Source: Serratia plymuthica (GTDB taxonomy: Bacteria; Pseudomonadota; Gammaproteobacteria; Enterobacterales; Enterobacteriaceae). Taken from it: DNA of 64,000 nt. A program made the translations under genes and the position numbers. A model generated the notes under the pieces. It did not search any database, had not been told where the DNA came from, and saw only the letters and a program-made list of their open reading frames with translations. Of this stretch, positions 27,309 through 41,682 are shown one piece after another (the first letter of the stretch is position 1; every line of letters starts with the position of its first letter). The stretch is taken from assembly GCF_018336935.1 (NCBI RefSeq), contig NZ_CP068771.1, forward strand, positions 1,302,001 to 1,366,000, in the 5' to 3' direction.

Positions 27309-28152
27309 ATCCACGGAACAGGTGTTCGGCGTGGAAGCGCAGGTGGTCTTCGATAAAGGTGGCGATGGTGAAGTAGCTGTGATCGTAGCCTGGTTGAATC
27401 CGCAGCGTCAGCGGCCAGTCGCGCTGGCGTGCCAGCTCGGCCAGCTTCGCCGGTTGCAGTTGATCCGCCAGGAACTGATCGCCGTCGCCCTGATCCACCA
27501 GCACCGGCATTTTTTCCGCGCCGTTGGCCAGCAGATGGCAACTGTCATATTGCAGCCACTGGCTTTCGTCGCTCCCCAGATAGGCGGTGAAGGCTTTACG
27601 CCCCCAGGGCACCTGACAAGGATTGACGATCGGCGCGAACGCCGACACGGAACGAAAGCGCTGCGGATTACGAAACGCCAGCATCAGCGCGCCATGGCCG
27701 CCCATTGAGTGGCCAAAGATCGACTGGCGATCGCTGACGCTGAAATGCTGATTGATCAACGCCGGCAGCTCATCGCTGAGGTAATCGTACATGCGGAAAT
27801 GCTTGTCCCACGGCGCCTGCGTGGCGTTCAAATAGAACCCGGCGCCCTGGCCCAGATCGTACCCTTCATCATTCGGCACATCGTCGCCGCGCGGGCTGGT
27901 ATCGGCCATCACCAGCACCAGGCCCAGCTCGGCGGCGATGCGTTGCGCACCGGCCTTCAACGTGAAGTTTTCATCATTGCAGGTCAGCCCCGACAGCCAG
28001 TACAGCACCGGCGGCGGGTTATCATCGCGCGGCGGCGGCAGATAGATGCTGAAAGTCATGTTGCAATTCAGGCTCTGCGCTGCATGGCGGTAACGCTGTT
28101 GCCAGCCACCGAACATGCGGTGCTCTTCGAGAAGTTCTAATGACGAGTTCAT
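27307..28152 (-). CDS. frmB: S-formylglutathione hydrolase
   Basis: Esterase-D-type alpha/beta hydrolase that splits S-formylglutathione to formate and glutathione. The 281-residue product has the oxyanion motif [13 protein letters not shown] (about 51-63), the nucleophile Ser149 in [10 protein letters not shown], and GDGDQFL and [13 protein letters not shown] for the Asp and His. It lies 14 bases after frmA in the same direction. E. coli has two paralogs, FrmB and YeiG; the pairing with the dehydrogenase favours frmB, although the wider neighbourhood (folE, yeiB) is that of yeiG. Confidence 0.93.
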   Translation of the reverse strand: MNSSLELLEEHRMFGGWQQRYRHAAQSLNCNMTFSIYLPPPRDDNPPPVLYWLSGLTCNDENFTLKAGAQRIAAELGLVLVMADTSPRGDDVPNDEGYDLGQGAGFYLNATQAPWDKHFRMYDYLSDELPALINQHFSVSDRQSIFGHSMGGHGALMLAFRNPQRFRSVSAFAPIVNPCQVPWGRKAFTAYLGSDESQWLQYDSCHLLANGAEKMPVLVDQGDGDQFLADQLQPAKLAELARQRDWPLTLRIQPGYDHSYFTIATFIEDHLRFHAEHLFRG

Positions 28153-28166
28153 CTCTGCCTCCTGGC

Positions 28167-30240
<2,074 letters not shown>

Positions 30241-30269
30241 TGTATTCTCTTTTTGTGATGAACTTGATG

Positions 30270-30300
30270 AGTATTATTCAGTTTTTGTGAGTTTAATACT
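30270..30300. promoter_or_regulatory. Dyad in the LysR/MFS divergent region
   Basis: AGTATTA and TAATACT are perfect inverted copies separated by 17 bases, 30 bases from the LysR start. Candidate LysR binding site. Confidence 0.5.
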
Positions 30301-30347
30301 GCGGCATGATGCTGGCAACCTTCTTTTAACAGTCTGGATAACTCTAC

Positions 30348-31505
30348 ATGGCCTTAAGAATTGCCCTGAGCGGTTTTATTGCGTTGATCGTCGCCATGGG
30401 GATTGGGCGCTTCGCCTTTACCCCGCAGGTGCCGCTGATGATTGCCGAGCACCAGTTTACCCTGACCGGGGCCGGGCTGGTGGCAGCGATCAACTACCTG
30501 GGGTATCTGTGCGGCGCTTACGACGCCATGCGCGCCAGCCGCCACGTTGAGCGCCGGCTGTGGCTGGGCGTGTGGGGTGCCGTGGCCTTGACGCTGCTTT
30601 CCGCCGTGGTGCAGGGCGAGTGGTGGCATGGTGCGGTGCGATTTGCCATCGGTTGGGCCAGCGGCTGGTCGATGGTATTGGTGGCGGCCTGGACCAACGA
30701 GCGACTGGCGCACTATGGCCGGCCGGCGCTGAGCGCGGCGGTATTCGCCGGCCCGGGGGCCGGAATTTTTATCAGCGGCATGATGGCGGTGGGCATTCAT
30801 AGCCTGGCGCTGACGGCGTCGCAGGCCTGGATGGTGTATGGCGTATTGGCGCTGGTACTGATTGGCGCCATCAGCATTAACCTGCCGCGTGCCGGTGAGC
30901 TGCATCGCCCCAACGTGGCGGCGGAGCCGTTGCAACTGACCCCGGCGTTGAAACGCCTGGTCTGGAGCTACAGCCTGGCGGGCTTTGGCTATATTCTGCC
31001 GGCGACCTTTTTATCGCAAATGGCGGCGGCGCGTTTTCCCGATAGCCTGTTCGCTCAATTCGTTTGGCCGATCTTCGGCGGCGCGGCGGTATTGGGGATC
31101 GTTCTCGGCATTCTGACCCGCCATCGGCTGACCACTCAGTCCCGACTGGCTATTACCCTGTGGGTGCAGGCGCTGGGCGTACTGTGCGCGGAAGTGGTAC
31201 CGGGTGTGGCCGGGTTGGCGCTGGGGGCGTTACTTACCGGCGGCGGTTTCCTCAGTGTGGTGCAGCTTTCCATTCAGCATGGCCGGGAGTTGGCGCCCAA
31301 CCATGCGCGTTATATGGCGGGATTGTTGACCACCGGCTATGCGTTGGGGCAACTGGTTGGCCCCACTCTGTCGGCGCTGTCGACGGCATTGACCCACAGG
31401 CTGGAACCGGCGCTGTATGTGGCGGTTGTGGGTCTGATCGTGGCCGGTCTGCTGGTGGTGAATACGCCGGCACGCGAATTGGCGCGAAAACCGACGCTGC
31501 CGTGA
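30348..31505 (+). CDS. MFS transporter of the YbfB/YjiJ (MFS_4) family
   Basis: The 385-residue protein has about 12 helices. Typical MFS_4 sequence: IALIVAMGIGRFAFTPQVPLM in helix 1, AAINYLGYLCGAYDAMR in helix 2, VLVAAWTNERL and FAGPGAGIFISG in helices 4-5. The substrate of this family is unknown. The gene is divergent from the LysR regulator. Confidence 0.88.
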   Translation: MALRIALSGFIALIVAMGIGRFAFTPQVPLMIAEHQFTLTGAGLVAAINYLGYLCGAYDAMRASRHVERRLWLGVWGAVALTLLSAVVQGEWWHGAVRFAIGWASGWSMVLVAAWTNERLAHYGRPALSAAVFAGPGAGIFISGMMAVGIHSLALTASQAWMVYGVLALVLIGAISINLPRAGELHRPNVAAEPLQLTPALKRLVWSYSLAGFGYILPATFLSQMAAARFPDSLFAQFVWPIFGGAAVLGIVLGILTRHRLTTQSRLAITLWVQALGVLCAEVVPGVAGLALGALLTGGGFLSVVQLSIQHGRELAPNHARYMAGLLTTGYALGQLVGPTLSALSTALTHRLEPALYVAVVGLIVAGLLVVNTPARELARKPTLP

Positions 31506-31752
31506 TTAAATTCCGTACAAAAAAAGCGGGATACCTGCAGCAGGCCTGATTGTGCTAAATGCGAATATTTCACCTGCGGTTGAAACACAATCACTGGATA
31601 ATCCCTTCACTCTCCTCTAGAGTGGGGGCAAAATCTTGACCGGGTTCACGTTATCAACGACGGAAACTTCTGCTGTCAGGAGAGTATGCAATTCACCTAT
31701 CTGCCCGGTAAAGCCGTTGGATGGGTGAGTTCAAGTCCGTTGGAGAGAATAA

Positions 31753-32418
31753 ATGACATCATTAAATAAAGAAGCTGCCCTGGTTCATGCAGCGCTCGAA
31801 GAGCGTGGTCTGGAAACCCCATTGCGCGGTGAAGTGCTGGATCGCGAAACGCGCAAACGTCGTATTAAAGAGCACATGACGGAAATCATGCAGCTGCTTA
31901 ATCTCGACCTGTCCGACGACAGCCTGGCGGAAACCCCGCACCGCATTGCCAAGATGTATGTCGATGAGATTTTCTCCGGCCTGGACTACGCCAACTTCCC
32001 AAAAATCACCGTCATCGAAAACAAGATGAAGGTAGATGAAATGGTGACGGTGCGCGATATCACACTGACCAGCACCTGCGAGCATCACTTCGTGACCATC
32101 GACGGCAAAGCGACCGTGGCCTACATCCCGAAAGATGTGGTCATTGGTTTGTCGAAAATCAACCGTATCGTGCAGTTTTTCTCCCAGCGCCCTCAGGTGC
32201 AGGAGCGTTTGACTCAGCAGATCCTGGTGGCATTGCAAACCTTGCTCGGCACCAATAACGTGGCGGTATCGATTGATGCGGTCCATTATTGTGTTAAGGC
32301 ACGCGGCATCCGTGATGCGACCAGCGCCACCACCACCACTTCTCTGGGGGGGCTGTTCAAGTCCAGTCAGAACACGCGCCAGGAGTTTTTGCGCGCGGTG
32401 CGCCATCACCAGGGGTGA
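31753..32418 (+). CDS. folE: GTP cyclohydrolase I
   Basis: First step of tetrahydrofolate (and queuosine-type pterin) synthesis: GTP to 7,8-dihydroneopterin triphosphate. The 221-residue product (E. coli 222) has the zinc and active-site motifs [20 protein letters not shown] (about 107-126), [22 protein letters not shown] and [18 protein letters not shown] precedes the ATG. The upstream region has a short hairpin (31608-31624, CACTCT/AGAGTG) of unknown role. A terminator separates it from yeiB. Confidence 0.97.
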   Translation: MTSLNKEAALVHAALEERGLETPLRGEVLDRETRKRRIKEHMTEIMQLLNLDLSDDSLAETPHRIAKMYVDEIFSGLDYANFPKITVIENKMKVDEMVTVRDITLTSTCEHHFVTIDGKATVAYIPKDVVIGLSKINRIVQFFSQRPQVQERLTQQILVALQTLLGTNNVAVSIDAVHYCVKARGIRDATSATTTTSLGGLFKSSQNTRQEFLRAVRHHQG

Positions 32419-32440
32419 TGGCGGGTTAAAAAAAAAGAAC

Positions 32441-32462
32441 AGGCGCCTGCGGGCGCCTTTTT
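32441..32462 (+). terminator. Rho-independent terminator of folE
   Basis: Stem AGGCGCC/GGCGCCT with a 4-base loop and five T, 23 bases after the folE stop. Confidence 0.9.
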
Positions 32463-32488
32463 AATGACCGGCATACAGCGGTAAAATA

Positions 32489-33670
32489 ATGAACACTAGC
32501 TCCACGGCCCCCTTGCCACGCATCGCCACGCTGGACTGCGTGCGAGGTATCGCCATTCTCGGCATTCTTCTGCTGAATATCAGCGCCTTTGGCCTGCCAA
32601 AGGCGGCCTACCTAAACCCTGCCTATCTGGGGCTGCCGACCTCTCGCGATGCCTGGACCTGGGCGCTGCTGGATATTTTCGCGCAGGCCAAGTTTTTGGC
32701 GATGTTCGCCCTGCTATTCGGCGCAGGCCTGCAGATGCTGCTGCGCCGCGGCAAAGGCTGGATACGTGCCCGATTGTCGTGGTTGGTGCTGTTCGGCCTG
32801 GGGCATGCCATTTTTCTCTGGGACGGTGACATCCTGTTGGCTTACGGGTTGATCGGCCTGGTGTGCTGGCGGATGATCCGCGATGCGAAGGACACTTACC
32901 AACTGCTGAAAACCGGCGTGGTGCTGTACCTGATTGGCGTTGGGGTGTTGTTGCTGCTGGGGTTCGTTTCGCACGGTGAGCCGGGCGGTTTCTGGCAACC
33001 AGGCGTAGCTGAGTTGCAGTATGAGAAGTTCTGGAAATTGCAGGGGGGCATGGAGGCATGGCGCAGCCGTGTTGATCTGCTGTCTTCCAGCCTGCTGGCG
33101 ATTGGCGCTCAATACGGCTGGGAGTTGGCGGGGTTGATGCTGTTCGGTGCGGGACTGATGCGCAGCGGCTGGCTGCGCGGTACTTATTCGCCGGGCTACT
33201 ATCGCCGGCAGGCGGCCTGGCTGATACCGCTTTCATTGCTGATCCAACTGCCGGCGGTAGCCTTGCAGTGGCATCTGCACTGGGACTACCGCTGGAGCGG
33301 TTTTTTATTGCAGGTGCCGCGTGAACTGGGCGCACCCTTGCAGGCGATGGGCTATCTGGCGCTGTGTTACGGTTTCTGGCCGACGCTGTCGCGCCTGCGT
33401 ATCGCCCATTGGCTGACGCAGGTCGGGCGTATGGCGCTGAGCAATTACCTGCTGCAAACGCTGGTCTGCACCACGCTGTTCTATCGCTTTGGCCTGTATC
33501 AGCAGTTTGATCGCCTGCAACTGTTGGCGTTTGTGCCGCTGGTCTGGCTGGCTAACCTGTTGTTTTCCAACCTGTGGTTGAGTTATTTTCCGCAGGGGCC
33601 GGTAGAGTGGCTGTGGCGAAAATTGACCCACCTGGCCGCCGGTCAGGCAAAACCCAAGGCGCTGAACTGA
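32489..33670 (+). CDS. yeiB: DUF418-family membrane protein YeiB
   Basis: The 393-residue integral membrane protein (E. coli YeiB 385) has about ten helices. It begins with the DUF418 hallmark RIATLDCVRGIAILGILLLNI, followed by FAQAKFLAMFALLFGAGLQML; the C-terminal half contains VGRMALSNYLLQTLVCTTLFY. Its function is unknown. The ribosome binding site is poor (GGTAAAATA). Order folE-yeiB-galS is as in E. coli. Confidence 0.93.
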   Translation: MNTSSTAPLPRIATLDCVRGIAILGILLLNISAFGLPKAAYLNPAYLGLPTSRDAWTWALLDIFAQAKFLAMFALLFGAGLQMLLRRGKGWIRARLSWLVLFGLGHAIFLWDGDILLAYGLIGLVCWRMIRDAKDTYQLLKTGVVLYLIGVGVLLLLGFVSHGEPGGFWQPGVAELQYEKFWKLQGGMEAWRSRVDLLSSSLLAIGAQYGWELAGLMLFGAGLMRSGWLRGTYSPGYYRRQAAWLIPLSLLIQLPAVALQWHLHWDYRWSGFLLQVPRELGAPLQAMGYLALCYGFWPTLSRLRIAHWLTQVGRMALSNYLLQTLVCTTLFYRFGLYQQFDRLQLLAFVPLVWLANLLFSNLWLSYFPQGPVEWLWRKLTHLAAGQAKPKALN

Positions 33671-33700
33671 GATCTGGCGCAGGCAGGTTAAAAAAATGTA

Positions 33701-33762
33701 TGTAAACGTTTTCTTTCCTGTGACGTAATTCACGCAGAGGAGGATGACAAACGGGGTAGGAT
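33701..33762 (+). promoter_or_regulatory. galS promoter: GalR/GalS operator, CRP site and -10
   Basis: A 14-base operator TGTAAACGTTTTCT (33701-33714) matches the GalR/GalS palindrome. A CRP site TGTGA-N6-TCACG (33719-33734) follows, and TAGGAT (33757-33762) is a -10 that puts CRP about 42 bases before the start point, a class II arrangement. This is cAMP-activated, autoregulated control as known for E. coli galS. Confidence 0.8.
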
Positions 33763-33799
33763 AGCGCCACTGTCAACTACCCCGACCTCAGGATCTTTC

Positions 33800-34837
33800 A
33801 TGGCCTCTGTTCACCCCATCACCATTCGCGACGTGGCGAAACGCGCGGGCGTGTCCGTAGCGACCGTCTCCCGCGTGCTGAACAACAGCGCCCTGACCAG
33901 CAAACAGACGCGTGAAGGGGTGCTGCAGGCGGTCGCGGAACTGGGCTACCGGCCCAATGCCAACGCGCAGGCGTTGGCCACCCAAAGCAGCGATACCCTC
34001 GGCGTGGTGGTGATGGACGTTTCCGATCCCTTCTTTGGCGCGTTGGTGAAAGCGGTAGACACTGTGGCGCAGAAAAACCACAAATACCTGCTGATTGGCA
34101 ACAGCTACCACCAGGCGGAAAAAGAGCGTCATGCCATCGAAGTATTGATTCGTCAGCGATGCAATGCCTTGATTGTTCATGCAAAAGCCTTGTGTGACGC
34201 CGAGTTGATCGCCTTTCTCGAACAGGTGCCGGGCATGGTGCTGATTAACCGAATCATCGCCGGCTATGAACACCGCTGCGTTGGCCTGGATAACGTCAGC
34301 GGCGCAGAGATGGCGATGCGCCTGCTGTTGTCGCAGGGCCACCAGCGTATTGGTTACCTGGGCTCCAATCACCCGATCGAAGACGGACCGCTGCGTCAGC
34401 AGGGCTATGAGCAGGCGATGAGCGCCGCGGGGCTGGCTACGCCGGACAACTGGCGCGCTTACGGTTCACCGGATCTGCAGGGCGGGGAGGCCGCCATGGT
34501 CGAGCTGCTTGGGCGCAACCTGCACCTGAGCGCGGTGTTCGCCTATAACGATGCTATGGCCGCCGGCGCCATGGCGGTGCTGAAAGAAAACGGTATCACA
34601 GTGCCGCAAAATTTCTCGATAGTGGGGTTCGATGATATCCCCATTGCACGCTATACCAGCCCTAAACTGACCACGGTACGCTATCCTATTGTTACCATGG
34701 CGACTCTCGCCACCGAATTGGCCCTGCGTGGCGCGGCTGGCGGGCTGGAGCCACAGGCGCGCCACCTGTTTATGCCTACTCTGGTACGTCGCCATTCCGA
34801 TGCGCCCTGGCAAAGTGAGGCGGCGGTCACTCTCTGA
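33800..34837 (+). CDS. galS: HTH-type transcriptional regulator GalS (mgl repressor)
   Basis: The 345-residue LacI-family protein has [26 protein letters not shown], hinge region ANAQALATQ and a sugar-binding core with the GalS-specific [39 protein letters not shown] and [20 protein letters not shown]. It represses mglBAC and itself; galactose or fucose relieves repression. Its N-terminus (MASVHP) is a few residues longer than in E. coli. AGGATC precedes the ATG. Confidence 0.96.
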   Translation: MASVHPITIRDVAKRAGVSVATVSRVLNNSALTSKQTREGVLQAVAELGYRPNANAQALATQSSDTLGVVVMDVSDPFFGALVKAVDTVAQKNHKYLLIGNSYHQAEKERHAIEVLIRQRCNALIVHAKALCDAELIAFLEQVPGMVLINRIIAGYEHRCVGLDNVSGAEMAMRLLLSQGHQRIGYLGSNHPIEDGPLRQQGYEQAMSAAGLATPDNWRAYGSPDLQGGEAAMVELLGRNLHLSAVFAYNDAMAAGAMAVLKENGITVPQNFSIVGFDDIPIARYTSPKLTTVRYPIVTMATLATELALRGAAGGLEPQARHLFMPTLVRRHSDAPWQSEAAVTL

Positions 34838-34849
34838 AGATTTAATCTT

Positions 34850-34910
34850 GTGTAACCGTTTTCAATCTGTGAGAAAATTCACAGATTATTAACATCGCCC
34901 CGTCTATGCT
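34850..34910 (+). promoter_or_regulatory. mglBAC promoter: GalS operator, class II CRP site and -10
   Basis: TGTAACCGTTTTCA (34851-34864) fits the GalR/GalS operator. A perfect CRP palindrome, TGTGA-N6-TCACA, lies at 34868-34883. TATGCT (34905-34910) is the -10. With a start near 34917 the CRP centre falls at -41.5. The transcript then has a leader of about 170 bases before mglB. Confidence 0.88.
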
Positions 34911-35090
34911 CTAGGCGTTTTCCGGCGCAAAGGCACTTGCCGCTGCCGTTTTATCTCGCGCTGACACAGCACTTTTCAGGAATAACATGATTCACGGATG
35001 ACAGGGAACCTGCCAGACCCGGTCGTGCACCCACCGCCGGTTACCTTTGGCTCAATACCGAGTACGACCTACATAAACCGGAGACAGACA

Positions 35091-36083
35091 ATGAATAAGA
35101 AGGTTTTCACCCTGGCCGCGACGGCCGCAGCCATGATGTTTGGTGCCGCAGCTCATGCAGATACCCGTATTGGCGTCACCATTTATAAATACGACGACAA
35201 CTTCATGTCGGTAGTGCGCAAGGCGATCGAGAAAGACGCCAAGGCCTCTCCGGATATCACTCTGCTGATGAATGACTCGCAGAACGATCAGTCCAAGCAA
35301 AACGACCAGATCGACGTACTGATCGCCAAGGGCGTGAAAGCGCTGGCGATCAACCTGGTTGACCCGGCCGCGGCCCCGGTGGTTATCGATAAGGCGCGCG
35401 CAAACGATATCCCTGTCGTGTTTTATAACAAAGAACCTTCCCGCAAAGCGCTGGACAGCTATGACAAAGCGTTTTATGTCGGGACCGACTCCAAGGAGTC
35501 CGGCGTGATCCAGGGCCAGCTGATCGCCAAGCACTGGAAAGCCAACCCGAACTGGGATCTGAACAAAGACGGCCAGATTCAGTATGTGTTGCTGAAAGGC
35601 GAACCGGGCCACCCGGATGCCGAAGCGCGCACCACCTATGTGGTGAAAACGTTGAACGAAGGCGGCCTTAAAACGCAGCAACTGCAGATGGACACCGCCA
35701 TGTGGGATACCGCTCAGGCGAAAGACAAAATGGACGCCTGGTTGTCCGGCCCGAACGCCAACAAAATTGAAGTGGTTATCGCCAACAACGATGCCATGGC
35801 GATGGGCGCGGTAGAAGCGCTGAAGGCACACAACAAATCCAGCATTCCGGTATTCGGCGTGGATGCGTTGCCGGAAGCGCTGGCGATGGTCAAATCCGGC
35901 GCGATGGCGGGGACGGTGCTGAACGATGCCGACAACCAGGCTAAAGCCACCTTCGAATTGGCGAAAAACCTGGCTGCGGGCAAACCGGCCGCCGACGGCA
36001 CCCAATATAAAATCGAAAATAAAGTGGTGCGCATTCCTTACGTTGGCGTAGATAAAGACAATCTGTCTCAGTTTGTTAAGTAA
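35091..36083 (+). CDS. mglB: Galactose/glucose-binding periplasmic protein
   Basis: The 330-residue product (E. coli 332) has a signal peptide of 23 residues ([20 protein letters not shown], cleaved after AHA). The mature sequence, beginning [17 protein letters not shown], carries the sugar-binding residues and the EF-hand-like calcium loop DLNKDGQIQ. It binds galactose or glucose for MglAC and for the Trg chemoreceptor. The start is fixed by the signal peptide and CCGGAG upstream. A hairpin follows it before mglA. Confidence 0.97.
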   Translation: MNKKVFTLAATAAAMMFGAAAHADTRIGVTIYKYDDNFMSVVRKAIEKDAKASPDITLLMNDSQNDQSKQNDQIDVLIAKGVKALAINLVDPAAAPVVIDKARANDIPVVFYNKEPSRKALDSYDKAFYVGTDSKESGVIQGQLIAKHWKANPNWDLNKDGQIQYVLLKGEPGHPDAEARTTYVVKTLNEGGLKTQQLQMDTAMWDTAQAKDKMDAWLSGPNANKIEVVIANNDAMAMGAVEALKAHNKSSIPVFGVDALPEALAMVKSGAMAGTVLNDADNQAKATFELAKNLAAGKPAADGTQYKIENKVVRIPYVGVDKDNLSQFVK

Positions 36084-36106
36084 GTTCTGATATAAGCCGT
36101 AATGAC

Positions 36107-36169
36107 CCCGCCTGGGGTGCGCTCAGCGCCAACACCAGGAAAGCCGCAGGCGGGGGAATTTTTTATTCA
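36107..36169 (+). terminator. Intercistronic attenuator hairpin mglB-mglA
   Basis: CCCCGCCTG (36107-36115) pairs with CAGGCGGGG (36148-36156), followed by GAATTTTTTATT. A second stem inside the loop is possible. It would end part of the transcripts after mglB and stabilise the binding-protein message, giving more MglB than MglAC. Confidence 0.75.
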
Positions 36170-36258
36170 AATGACAGCCTATACCCACGAATTTCACGTT
36201 GCGGCTAACCACGCTGCGGTTTGACAGACGATGGGTACAATAATAGCCAGGTGTATTT

Positions 36259-37767
36259 ATGGCCGACAGCCCACGCGAATTCCTCCTGGAAATGACCGAT
36301 ATCAGCAAGTCATTCCCCGGCGTCAAGGCATTGGATAATGTTAACCTGCGCGTTCGTCCGCACTCCATTCATGCGTTAATGGGGGAGAACGGCGCCGGGA
36401 AATCAACATTATTAAAATGCCTGTTTGGCATTTATAAAAAAGATGCCGGCAGTATTGTTTTTCAGGGCCGGGAAATTGATTTCAAAAGCTCAAAAGAGGC
36501 GCTGGAACACGGCGTTTCAATGGTGCATCAGGAGTTAAATCTGGTCCTGCAGCGCACCGTGATGGACAACATGTGGTTGGGGCGTTATCCGACCAAAGGC
36601 ATGTTTGTCGATCAGGACAAGATGTTGAAGGACACCCAGGCGATATTCGACGAGCTGGATATTGATATCAACCCGCGGGATAAAGTGGGCACGCTGTCGG
36701 TATCGCAAATGCAGATGATCGAAATCGCCAAGGCGTTTTCCTATGACGCCAAGATTGTCATTATGGATGAGCCGACCTCGTCACTGACGGAAAAAGAGGT
36801 GAACCATCTGTTCACCATTATCCGTAAGCTGAAAGAGCGCGGCTGCGGCATTGTCTATATCTCGCATAAAATGGAAGAAATTTTCCAACTGTGCGATGAA
36901 ATCACCATCCTGCGCGACGGCCAGTGGATCGCCACCCAGCCGCTGGAAGGGCTGGATATGGACAAGATCATCTCGATGATGGTGGGCCGTTCGCTCAGTC
37001 AGCGTTTCCCCGACAGACAGAATACGCCGGGAGAGGTGATTCTGGAGGTGAAGAACCTGACGTCATTGCGCCAGCCTTCGATTCGCGATGTTTCTTTCGA
37101 TCTGCACAAAGGTGAAATTCTTGGCATTGCCGGGTTGGTGGGCGCCAAGCGCACGGACATTGTGGAAACCCTGTTCGGTATCCGTGAAAAGGTGGCGGGC
37201 ACCATCAAGCTGCACGGCAAGGCCATCAACAATCACAGCGCCAATGAAGCGATAAACCACGGTTTTGCACTGGTAACGGAAGAGCGCCGCTCTACCGGGA
37301 TTTACGCCTATCTGGATGTGGGCTTCAACTCGCTGATATCCAATATCCGCAACTATAAAAATAAAATCGGTCTGCTGGATAACGCCCGAATGAAGAGCGA
37401 CACCCAATGGGTGATCGACGCCATGCGGGTCAAAACGCCGGGCCACCATACCCATATCGGCTCGCTGTCCGGCGGCAACCAGCAGAAGGTGATTATCGGC
37501 CGCTGGCTGTTAACCCAACCGGAAATATTAATGCTGGATGAACCGACGCGCGGCATTGACGTCGGCGCCAAATTCGAAATTTATCAGCTGATGACCGAAT
37601 TGGCGAAGAAGGGCAAGGGGATCATTATTGTCTCGTCCGAAATGCCGGAGCTTTTGGGAATTACCGACAGAATACTGGTGATGAGTAATGGTCAGGTTGC
37701 GGGCATCGTTAACACCAAACAGACCTCGCAAAATGAAATTTTACGCCTCGCATCCCTGCACCTTTAA
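36259..37767 (+). CDS. mglA: Galactose/methyl-galactoside ABC transporter ATP-binding protein
   Basis: The 502-residue double-cassette ATPase (E. coli 506) has N-terminal Walker [10 protein letters not shown], signature [14 protein letters not shown] and Walker [12 protein letters not shown]. The second cassette has the degenerate Walker [10 protein letters not shown] usual for this subfamily, and [15 protein letters not shown] with [15 protein letters not shown]. It powers galactose uptake with MglC. Eleven bases separate it from mglC. Confidence 0.97.
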   Translation: MADSPREFLLEMTDISKSFPGVKALDNVNLRVRPHSIHALMGENGAGKSTLLKCLFGIYKKDAGSIVFQGREIDFKSSKEALEHGVSMVHQELNLVLQRTVMDNMWLGRYPTKGMFVDQDKMLKDTQAIFDELDIDINPRDKVGTLSVSQMQMIEIAKAFSYDAKIVIMDEPTSSLTEKEVNHLFTIIRKLKERGCGIVYISHKMEEIFQLCDEITILRDGQWIATQPLEGLDMDKIISMMVGRSLSQRFPDRQNTPGEVILEVKNLTSLRQPSIRDVSFDLHKGEILGIAGLVGAKRTDIVETLFGIREKVAGTIKLHGKAINNHSANEAINHGFALVTEERRSTGIYAYLDVGFNSLISNIRNYKNKIGLLDNARMKSDTQWVIDAMRVKTPGHHTHIGSLSGGNQQKVIIGRWLLTQPEILMLDEPTRGIDVGAKFEIYQLMTELAKKGKGIIIVSSEMPELLGITDRILVMSNGQVAGIVNTKQTSQNEILRLASLHL

Positions 37768-37778
37768 GGATCAGAATT

Positions 37779-38789
37779 ATGAACGCGCTGAATAAGAAAA
37801 CTTTGTTCACCTATTTTAAAGAAGGTGGCATTTACGTGGTATTGCTGGTGCTGCTGGCAATTATTATTATCCAGGACCCGACTTTCCTCAGTTTAATGAA
37901 CCTGAGCAACATCCTGACCCAGTCATCGGTGCGTATTATTATTGCACTGGGCGTGGCCGGGTTGATCGTCACTCAGGGTACCGACCTGTCCGCCGGGCGT
38001 CAGGTTGGGCTGGCGGCGGTGGTGGCGGCAACGTTGCTGCAGTCGATGGACAACGTCAATAAAGTGTTTCCCCATATGGAAACCTGGTCGATCCCGCTGG
38101 TGATCCTGCTGGTGTGCGCCGTTGGCGCGGTGATCGGCCTGGTGAACGGTCTGATCATCGCCTATCTGAATGTGACGCCGTTTATTACCACCCTGGGTAC
38201 CATGATCATCGTCTACGGCATCAACTCGCTGTATTACGATTCTGTCGGCGCTTCGCCGGTAGCGGGGTTCGATCCCAAGTTCTCTAGCTTTGCCCAGGGA
38301 TTCCTGCGCTTTGGCGACTTTAAGCTGTCGTACATCACTTTCTACGCCATCATCGCGATTATTTTTGTCTGGATCCTGTGGAATAAAACCCGCTTCGGCA
38401 AAAATATCTTCGCCATCGGCGGTAACCCGGAAGCGGCAAAGGTTTCCGGCGTGAACGTGCCGTTGAACCTGATCATGATCTATGCGCTGTCCGGCGTGTT
38501 CTATGCCTTTGGCGGCCTGTTGGAAGCCGGCCGTATCGGCAGCGCCACCAACAACCTCGGTTTTATGTATGAGCTGGATGCCATCGCCGCCTGCGTGGTG
38601 GGCGGCGTGTCCTTTGCCGGTGGGGTGGGGACGGTGTTGGGCGTAGTGACCGGGGTGATCATCTTTACCGTCATCAACTACGGGCTGACCTACATTGGCG
38701 TTAACCCTTACTGGCAGTACATCATCAAGGGCGGCATCATTATCTTCGCCGTGGCGCTGGACTCACTGAAATACGCCAAGAAGAAATAA
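37779..38789 (+). CDS. mglC: Galactoside ABC transporter permease MglC
   Basis: The 336-residue inner-membrane permease is the same length as E. coli MglC and belongs to the branched sugar-permease family, with about ten helices. Typical segments: LIVTQGTDLSAGRQVGLAAVVAA, NVTPFITTLGTMIIVYG, TRFGKNIFAIGGNPEAAKVSGV and GGVSFAGGVGTVLGVV. Last gene of mglBAC; a strong two-way terminator follows. Confidence 0.97.
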   Translation: MNALNKKTLFTYFKEGGIYVVLLVLLAIIIIQDPTFLSLMNLSNILTQSSVRIIIALGVAGLIVTQGTDLSAGRQVGLAAVVAATLLQSMDNVNKVFPHMETWSIPLVILLVCAVGAVIGLVNGLIIAYLNVTPFITTLGTMIIVYGINSLYYDSVGASPVAGFDPKFSSFAQGFLRFGDFKLSYITFYAIIAIIFVWILWNKTRFGKNIFAIGGNPEAAKVSGVNVPLNLIMIYALSGVFYAFGGLLEAGRIGSATNNLGFMYELDAIAACVVGGVSFAGGVGTVLGVVTGVIIFTVINYGLTYIGVNPYWQYIIKGGIIIFAVALDSLKYAKKK

Positions 38790-38801
38790 GCGTTCCGCAG
38801 C

Positions 38802-38837
38802 AATAAAAACGGTCGGCAAATGCCGACCGTTTTTATT
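38802..38837. terminator. Bidirectional terminator between mglC and sanA
   Basis: A perfect 17-bp stem (38802-38818 with 38821-38837) around a 2-base loop. Its A-rich start and T-rich end let it terminate both mglBAC and the convergent sanA. Confidence 0.93.
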
Positions 38838-38850
38838 TGCACCGTTGCAA

Positions 38851-39603
<753 letters not shown>

Positions 39604-39715
39604 TTACGCGCACAGGGGCCAAAAAAGATGGCTCAAGGCTACTTTACCTGACTGGCCGACGCAAGCTGTCCACCGCCTGAAGCACGTATTGCGCCGCATT
39701 TTTAGGCGGTTTTGA

Positions 39716-39745
39716 CAATAAAAAAGGTCCGGCGTGCCGGACCTT
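39716..39745 (-). terminator. Rho-independent terminator of maeA
   Basis: Stem AAGGTCCGGC/GCCGGACCTT with a 2-base loop; read on the minus strand it is followed by TTTTTTATTG. Lies 19 bases past the maeA stop. Confidence 0.92.
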
Positions 39746-39763
39746 GCGCGTCACCTGCGTAAA

Positions 39764-41491
<1,728 letters not shown>

Positions 41492-41682
41492 TTATGATGC
41501 CGATCCTAAAAGATCGGGAAAATATGTACAGCAATTGTTATCGGATCATGAGGTAAATTGGCGTAATTATCGACGATCACGTCCTAATTTAACTAAAGAA
41601 AGTGTTTTAAGACGTGAATGCCATTGTAATCGGCTTGCGGGGCTGTTAACAGCGGTGCCGGGTGGCACCGCCGCGATCGGGA

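Noticed and set aside
25934..27541. 535-codon minus-strand ORF across gsiC-gsiD
   Set aside because: Shadow of two permease genes; composition rich in His/Arg/Gln with no family resemblance.
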